From Chloroflexota bacterium (GTDB lineage Bacteria > Chloroflexota > Limnocylindria > P2-11E), in the NCBI GenBank assembly GCA_005881085.1, contig VBGU01000098.1, positions 1 through 27,278 of the forward strand: 27,278 nt of DNA. The letters are read 5' to 3'. Positions within the stretch are counted from its first letter, which is position 1. Every line of letters begins with the position of its first letter. Both the position numbers and the translations under genes were made by a program. Shown piece by piece: positions 23,316 to 27,278 of the stretch. The notes under the pieces are model-generated. The model had not been told where the DNA came from. It did no database searches and saw nothing but the letters and a program-made list of their open reading frames with translations.

Positions 23316-24974
23316 ATGGACGCTGTCGCGAACGGGAAACTGGATTCCTATGGCCAGGGGACGTCGTCGGTACCGCTCCTGGGCGAAACCATCTCCCAGA
23401 ACCTACGGCGGACCGTCCAGACCTACGGCTCGCGCGACGCGCTCGTGGTTCGGCATCAGGATTACCAGGCGACATACGCCGAGCTCTGGGAGCAGGTCCA
23501 AGAATGCGCGCGGGGCCTCATGGGACTGGGCATCAACAAGGGCGACCGAGTCGGTATCTGGTCGCCCAACCGCTACGAGTGGGTCGTCGTTCAGTACGCG
23601 ACCGCCCAGATCGGGGCGATCCTCGTGAATATCAATCCGGCGTACCGCGTGAACGAGCTGGAATACGCGCTCAACCAATCTGGCTGCCGAGTCGTCATTC
23701 ACTCGAGAGGCTTCCGCAAGGCCAACTACACCGACATGATCGAAGAGGTCAGATCGCGTTGTCCTGCGATCGAGACGACGGTCGAGTTGGAATCCTCGTG
23801 GCGGAAGTTGCTCGACGATGGCGCCGCTGTCAGCCCGGCCGATCTTGAGGAACGAGAAGAGGCACTTCAGTTCGACGATGCGATCAACATCCAATACACA
23901 TCTGGAACGACCGGCTTCCCGAAGGGCGCCACCCTGTCGCACCACAACATCCTGAACAACGGCTTCTTCACGGGAGAAGGTTTGAATCTGACGGAGCGCG
24001 ATCGGGTCTGCATCCCCGTTCCGTTTTATCACTGCTTTGGGATGGTGCTGGGGAACCTTGCCTGCACGACGCACGGCGCGTGCATGGTGATCCCGGGCGA
24101 GGCGCTCGACCCGCTCGCCGTGATGAGGACCATCCAAGAGGAGCGGTGCACGGCGCTCTATGGGACGCCGACCCATTTCATATCGGAGCTCAACCACCCC
24201 GACTTCGCGAGCCACGACTTCTCCTCACTCCGAACGGGGATCATGGCCGGCGCGCCCTGTCCGGTTGAAGTGATGAAGAGCGTGCTCACGAAAATGCACG
24301 TGCCCGAGATCACCATCTGCTATGGCATGACCGAAACGTCCCCGGTCTCGACTCAGACGAAGATCGGCGATCCGTTCGAGAAACAAGTCGGCACAGTCGG
24401 CCGTGTGCATCCGCACGTCGAGATCAAGGTTGTCGATCCGGAGACGGGTCGAATCGTTCCTCGCGGCGTATCGGGCGAGCTCTGCACGCGGGGCTACAGC
24501 GTCATGCTGGGCTACTGGAACAACCCGGACGCTACGAGCCAGGCAATCGACGCCTCCCGCTGGATGCATACCGGCGACCTAGCCGTCATGGACACGGATG
24601 GGTACTGCAACATCGTCGGCCGGATCAAGGACATGATCATCCGCGGAGGAGAGAACATTTATCCGCGCGAGGTCGAAGAATTCCTGTATAGCCACCCGGC
24701 GGTGGCGGACGTCTCCGTCATCGGCGTCCCGTCGGAGAAGTACGGGGAAGAAGTCATGGCCTGGGTCAGGCTCCGCGATGGCGCCGTGTGCAATGAAGCG
24801 GACCTCTCCGAGTTTTGTCGGGGCCAGATCGCCAGCTACAAGATCCCGCGGTTCTGGAAATTCACAGACTCATTTCCGATGACGGTGACCGGCAAGATCC
24901 GCAAAGTCGAAATGAGAGAGATCTCAGTCCAGGAGCTCGGCCTCCAACAAGCGGCATTGGTGAAAACGGCTTAG
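23316..24974 (+). CDS. Acyl-CoA synthetase (ACSF2-like, AMP-forming)
   Basis: 552-residue adenylate-forming enzyme that activates a carboxylic acid with ATP and joins it to CoA. The P-loop-like motif is YTSGTTGFPKG (194-204), A5 is YGMTETSP, the hinge is GRIKDMIIRGGENIYPREVEE, and the catalytic Lys527 lies in MTVTGKIRK. The overall sequence resembles medium-chain fatty acyl-CoA synthetases (ACSF2/FadD-type) rather than acetyl-CoA synthetase. Start: ATG 23316 has GAGGTG six bases upstream; GTG 23307 lies inside that site and is less likely. It follows the truncated ALDH by 11 bases, so the acid made upstream may be its substrate. Confidence 0.92.
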   Translation: MDAVANGKLDSYGQGTSSVPLLGETISQNLRRTVQTYGSRDALVVRHQDYQATYAELWEQVQECARGLMGLGINKGDRVGIWSPNRYEWVVVQYATAQIGAILVNINPAYRVNELEYALNQSGCRVVIHSRGFRKANYTDMIEEVRSRCPAIETTVELESSWRKLLDDGAAVSPADLEEREEALQFDDAINIQYTSGTTGFPKGATLSHHNILNNGFFTGEGLNLTERDRVCIPVPFYHCFGMVLGNLACTTHGACMVIPGEALDPLAVMRTIQEERCTALYGTPTHFISELNHPDFASHDFSSLRTGIMAGAPCPVEVMKSVLTKMHVPEITICYGMTETSPVSTQTKIGDPFEKQVGTVGRVHPHVEIKVVDPETGRIVPRGVSGELCTRGYSVMLGYWNNPDATSQAIDASRWMHTGDLAVMDTDGYCNIVGRIKDMIIRGGENIYPREVEEFLYSHPAVADVSVIGVPSEKYGEEVMAWVRLRDGAVCNEADLSEFCRGQIASYKIPRFWKFTDSFPMTVTGKIRKVEMREISVQELGLQQAALVKTA

Positions 24975-24990
24975 TTTCCCGGGAGGTGTC

Positions 24991-25428
24991 GTGGCGCGGC
25001 TCATCGATCGGATCACTGTCGGCATGCGGGCGAACGAGGCGGGCGCGCCGGTGGCGAAGCTCATCGGCTTCCGGCCGACGTCGGTCGAAGACGGAAAGGC
25101 GGTCTTCGAGCTCGAGGCCGGCCCGCAGCACGCGAATCCCATGGGAACGCTCCACGGTGGAGTCCTGTGCGACGTCGCCGACGCGGCGATGGGCGTCGCG
25201 TACGCGTCGACTCTCGGTGAGGGGGAAACCTTCACGACTCTCGAGTTGAAGATCAACTTTCTTCGGCCCTTCCGGAACGGCACCCTCACCGCCACGGCAC
25301 GCGTGGTGAAGGCGGGGCGGACGATCGGGCTCACCGAATGCGACGTGACCGATCCCGAAGGACGGCTCATCGCGCGCGCGATGAGCACCTGCATGACTCT
25401 CCGCGGCGAGTCGAGCGAGGGGCGCTAG
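24991..25428 (+). CDS. PaaI-type hotdog thioesterase
   Basis: 145-residue single hotdog-fold acyl-CoA thioesterase. The motif H55-G-G-V-L-C-D61 (NPMGTLHGGVLCDVADAAMG) is the PaaI/YbgC-like signature, followed by FTTLELKINFLRPFRNGTLTATARVVKAGR. It hydrolyses acyl- or aryl-CoA thioesters. GTG 24991 has GGGAGGTG just upstream. It lies 16 bases after the synthetase and is the last gene of this run; the opposing kinase/regulator pair converges on it. Confidence 0.9.
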   Translation: MARLIDRITVGMRANEAGAPVAKLIGFRPTSVEDGKAVFELEAGPQHANPMGTLHGGVLCDVADAAMGVAYASTLGEGETFTTLELKINFLRPFRNGTLTATARVVKAGRTIGLTECDVTDPEGRLIARAMSTCMTLRGESSEGR

Positions 25429-25458
25429 ACGGCTCGCCGCTGACGCCTACGTCCTGGT

Positions 25459-25839
25459 TCAGGGCGCGGCTCGCCTCCGGGCGATCAGCTCGTCGATCTT
25501 TTCTCGGAGGGCTCGTGGGCTGAACGGTTTGGCGAGGTAGCCCGCCGCCCCGTGCTCGCCGAACCGGGCGATGTCGCCTCGCTGAACAGAAGCAGTGACG
25601 AACATGATCGGGATGCGTTGTAGCGCGGGCCGGGCGTGAACCGCATCGGCCAGGGCGAACCCACCCATCTCCGGCATGGCGAGATCCGTCACGATGAGCT
25701 CGGGCAGCTCCCGTTCGATCGCCTCCAGGCCATCGCGTCCGTTGACGGTGAGCTCGATCGTATGCGCCGTGGACCGCATCGCCGCTTCGATCAGCTTCCT
25801 GATCTGCTCCTCGTCCTCGCAGAAGACGATCCGTGCCAC
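25459..25839 (-). CDS. Single-domain response regulator
   Basis: 126-residue stand-alone receiver: acidic residues in VFCEDEEQIRKL, phosphoacceptor Asp52 in IVTDLAMPEMGG, a T/S switch in MFVTAS and Lys in YLAKPFSPRALREKI. No output domain, so it acts by protein contact or as a phosphate sink. GTG 25839 has AAGGAG five bases upstream; a longer open frame to 25962 overlaps the kinase gene and is not supported. It lies 17 bases after the kinase stop in the same direction, so the kinase is its probable phosphodonor. Confidence 0.9.
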   Translation of the reverse strand: MARIVFCEDEEQIRKLIEAAMRSTAHTIELTVNGRDGLEAIERELPELIVTDLAMPEMGGFALADAVHARPALQRIPIMFVTASVQRGDIARFGEHGAAGYLAKPFSPRALREKIDELIARRRAAP

Positions 25840-25856
25840 TCGTTCTCCTTCGGCCC

Positions 25857-27248
25857 CTATGCGGCGATCGGGGCCGGGGCGGCCGGTTCGAGCAAGGGTA
25901 GCTGCACGTGGAAGACGGAGCCAGGTCCCGAGTCGCTGGTCGCCCAGACCTTTCCCCCACAAAGCTGAACGATCTGGCGCACGATCGGAAGCCCGAGACC
26001 GGTTCCCTGGATGGCGCGGGTCTCCGTCGTCTCGACTCGGGAATATCGGTCGAATATTTTCTCCAGCTGGTCCGCCGGGATCCCCATCCCGTGATCGGTG
26101 ACGGTGAGCGTGACCGTCTTCTCCGCGCGCTCGGTCCTTAGCTCAACAGCACCGCCGCTCGGCGAGTACTTGATGGCATTGCTGACAAGGTTGGTGACGA
26201 CCTGCGTCAGCCGGTCGGAGTCGCCCAGAAGTTGGTGCAGCCTCGCGTCGAGGTGGAGCTCTATCGGATGGTCGGCCGCGCTCAACCTGAACTGCGCCGC
26301 CGTGTCCGTGACGATGCGATTCAGGTCCACGGGCTCGGAATTCAGCGTCATCCGGCCGGACTCCATCCGATCGAGATCGAGCATGTCGGTGATGAGCCTC
26401 GCGAGGCGACGGGCATCTTTGTTGATATCGGCGGCGTACTCCCGCATCACCGGCATCGTGAGGTCCTCGTCGCGCATCATTTCGCTGAACCCCTGAATAC
26501 CGGTGAGAGGTGTGCGGAACTCGTGACTTACGATCGACACGAACTCGCTCCGCAGCTTACTGAGTTGCTCGATCTCGCGGTACGTCTCGCGCGTCGCGCG
26601 GTGGTTCGCCTCGAGAATCCGCCAGAGCGCGAACAGAAGCCCGAACCCGATCGCGAAGATCACCGGCGATTCGATCAGGATCCATCGCGCGGTGCTCCGA
26701 AGTTCGGCAAACGCCGAGAGCGCCTCGGTCGCACGCACGTCCGCCGCATCCTCGATCCGAGCGTGCATCAGGTCGAAGATCGGGTCCGCCTCGAGGAACT
26801 CGACACGGAGGGCCTGCGCGGTGTCGCCACCGGCCAGCGCGCTCATCAATCGGGCGGAAGCTACGACGTACTGATCGTGAGCCGCCATCACCTCCTTCGC
26901 GAGTTGAGAGTCGGCATCGCCGCCGTTCACCTCGATCTCGTCGATCGCGTTGATCAAGGCGTTCGTTGCGGCGTCCATCGCCCCGCGACGCTGGGCCGAC
27001 GGCGCAAGGAGATACTCGACCACGGACGAATGCTCCGCGCGGATGGCGATGATCGCGCGGTCGTAGGTGGCATGAAGGGATTCCGCGTGCTGCGCTCGGG
27101 CAATCTGGGTCTGGATGGTGTAAGCACCAAAGATGGAAAACGCCGCCAGGCACAACACGACCCCCGCCAAACCCAGCGACGCGGCGCGGGTCGCCAGGTT
27201 CGAATTGGCGTGGGCCACCCGAGGCTCCTGCGGCTCGGGTTCTTCCAT
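25857..27248 (-). CDS. Membrane sensor histidine kinase
   Basis: 463 residues. Helix 1 (about 22-44) and helix 2 (about 188-210) flank a helical extracytoplasmic sensor region (about 45-187), rich in Ala and charged residues and resembling four-helix-bundle ligand domains. The cytoplasmic part has a dimerisation helix with phosphoacceptor His242 (VSIVSHEFRTPLTGIQGF) and a HATPase domain with LVSNAIKYSP (N box), DHGMGIP (G1) and GTGLGLPI (G2). There is no obvious HAMP. It autophosphorylates in response to an unknown signal and likely passes phosphate to the adjacent receiver. ATG 27248 is 30 bases from the window edge. Confidence 0.92.
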   Translation of the reverse strand: MEEPEPQEPRVAHANSNLATRAASLGLAGVVLCLAAFSIFGAYTIQTQIARAQHAESLHATYDRAIIAIRAEHSSVVEYLLAPSAQRRGAMDAATNALINAIDEIEVNGGDADSQLAKEVMAAHDQYVVASARLMSALAGGDTAQALRVEFLEADPIFDLMHARIEDAADVRATEALSAFAELRSTARWILIESPVIFAIGFGLLFALWRILEANHRATRETYREIEQLSKLRSEFVSIVSHEFRTPLTGIQGFSEMMRDEDLTMPVMREYAADINKDARRLARLITDMLDLDRMESGRMTLNSEPVDLNRIVTDTAAQFRLSAADHPIELHLDARLHQLLGDSDRLTQVVTNLVSNAIKYSPSGGAVELRTERAEKTVTLTVTDHGMGIPADQLEKIFDRYSRVETTETRAIQGTGLGLPIVRQIVQLCGGKVWATSDSGPGSVFHVQLPLLEPAAPAPIAA

Positions 27249-27278
27249 ACCAATACGCTGCGCCCCGTCCGGCCTCAG

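Noticed and set aside
25840..25962. Longer response regulator start at 25962
   Set aside because: The extension overlaps the kinase 3' end, and GTG 25839 has a good ribosome-binding site at the right spacing and a standard receiver N-terminus.
1..27278. Defence island, CRISPR, secretion or biosynthetic gene cluster
   Set aside because: No repeats-spacer array, nuclease/helicase defence genes, integrase, transposase or megasynthase were recognised in any frame; the window is mostly metabolic and signalling genes.

Overview
The window is GC-rich (roughly two-thirds G+C by eye), almost fully coding bacterial DNA with short gaps, many 4-base start/stop overlaps and GTG/TTG starts. The histidine operon uses a short HisG with a separate HisZ, which argues against Actinobacteria, where HisG is long and HisZ absent. 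Together with the generalist gene content this suggests a soil or freshwater lineage such as Chloroflexota, but the taxonomy is inference. No tRNA, rRNA, CRISPR array, insertion sequence or phage gene was seen.

Layout. 78-3158 (+): aldo/keto reductase with no ATG/GTG/TTG start, a beta-hydroxyacid dehydrogenase, a possible tiny lipoprotein, and a quinone-reductase-like MDR protein. 3243-4634 (+): animal-type heme peroxidase, facing a DMT exporter (4671-5552, -) across a 13-bp inverted repeat. 5580-6266 (+): TMEM175-like channel. 6274-7203 (-): CDF metal transporter. 7228-14149 (+): a regulated histidine operon: promoter, leader peptide, attenuator, then hisZ-G-D-C-B-H-F-IE with every junction a 4-base NTGA overlap and no hisA. 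14010-14918 (-): HAD phosphatase whose 3' end runs antisense into hisIE. 15050-17538 (+): HD-GYP response regulator and a membrane protein with two GAF domains. 17559-20056 (+): frameshifted serine beta-lactamase-like hydrolase, DUF1801-like protein, alpha/beta hydrolase. 20080-25428 (+): deoC, aldehyde dehydrogenase, a half-length ALDH lacking the catalytic cysteine, acyl-CoA synthetase, hotdog thioesterase. 25459-27248 (-): histidine kinase and single-domain response regulator.

The best-supported regulatory finding is at 7228-7400: a consensus promoter, a 23-codon leader peptide containing His-Thr-His, and three mutually exclusive pairings (1:2 protector, 2:3 antiterminator, 3:4 intrinsic terminator), just ahead of hisZ. 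Segment 2 ends exactly at the leader stop codon, as expected for ribosome-mediated transcription attenuation. The second system worth attention is the deoC cluster, where an active ALDH is paired with a truncated pseudo-ALDH, resembling a split ALDH16. No stretch over 300 bases lacks a gene.
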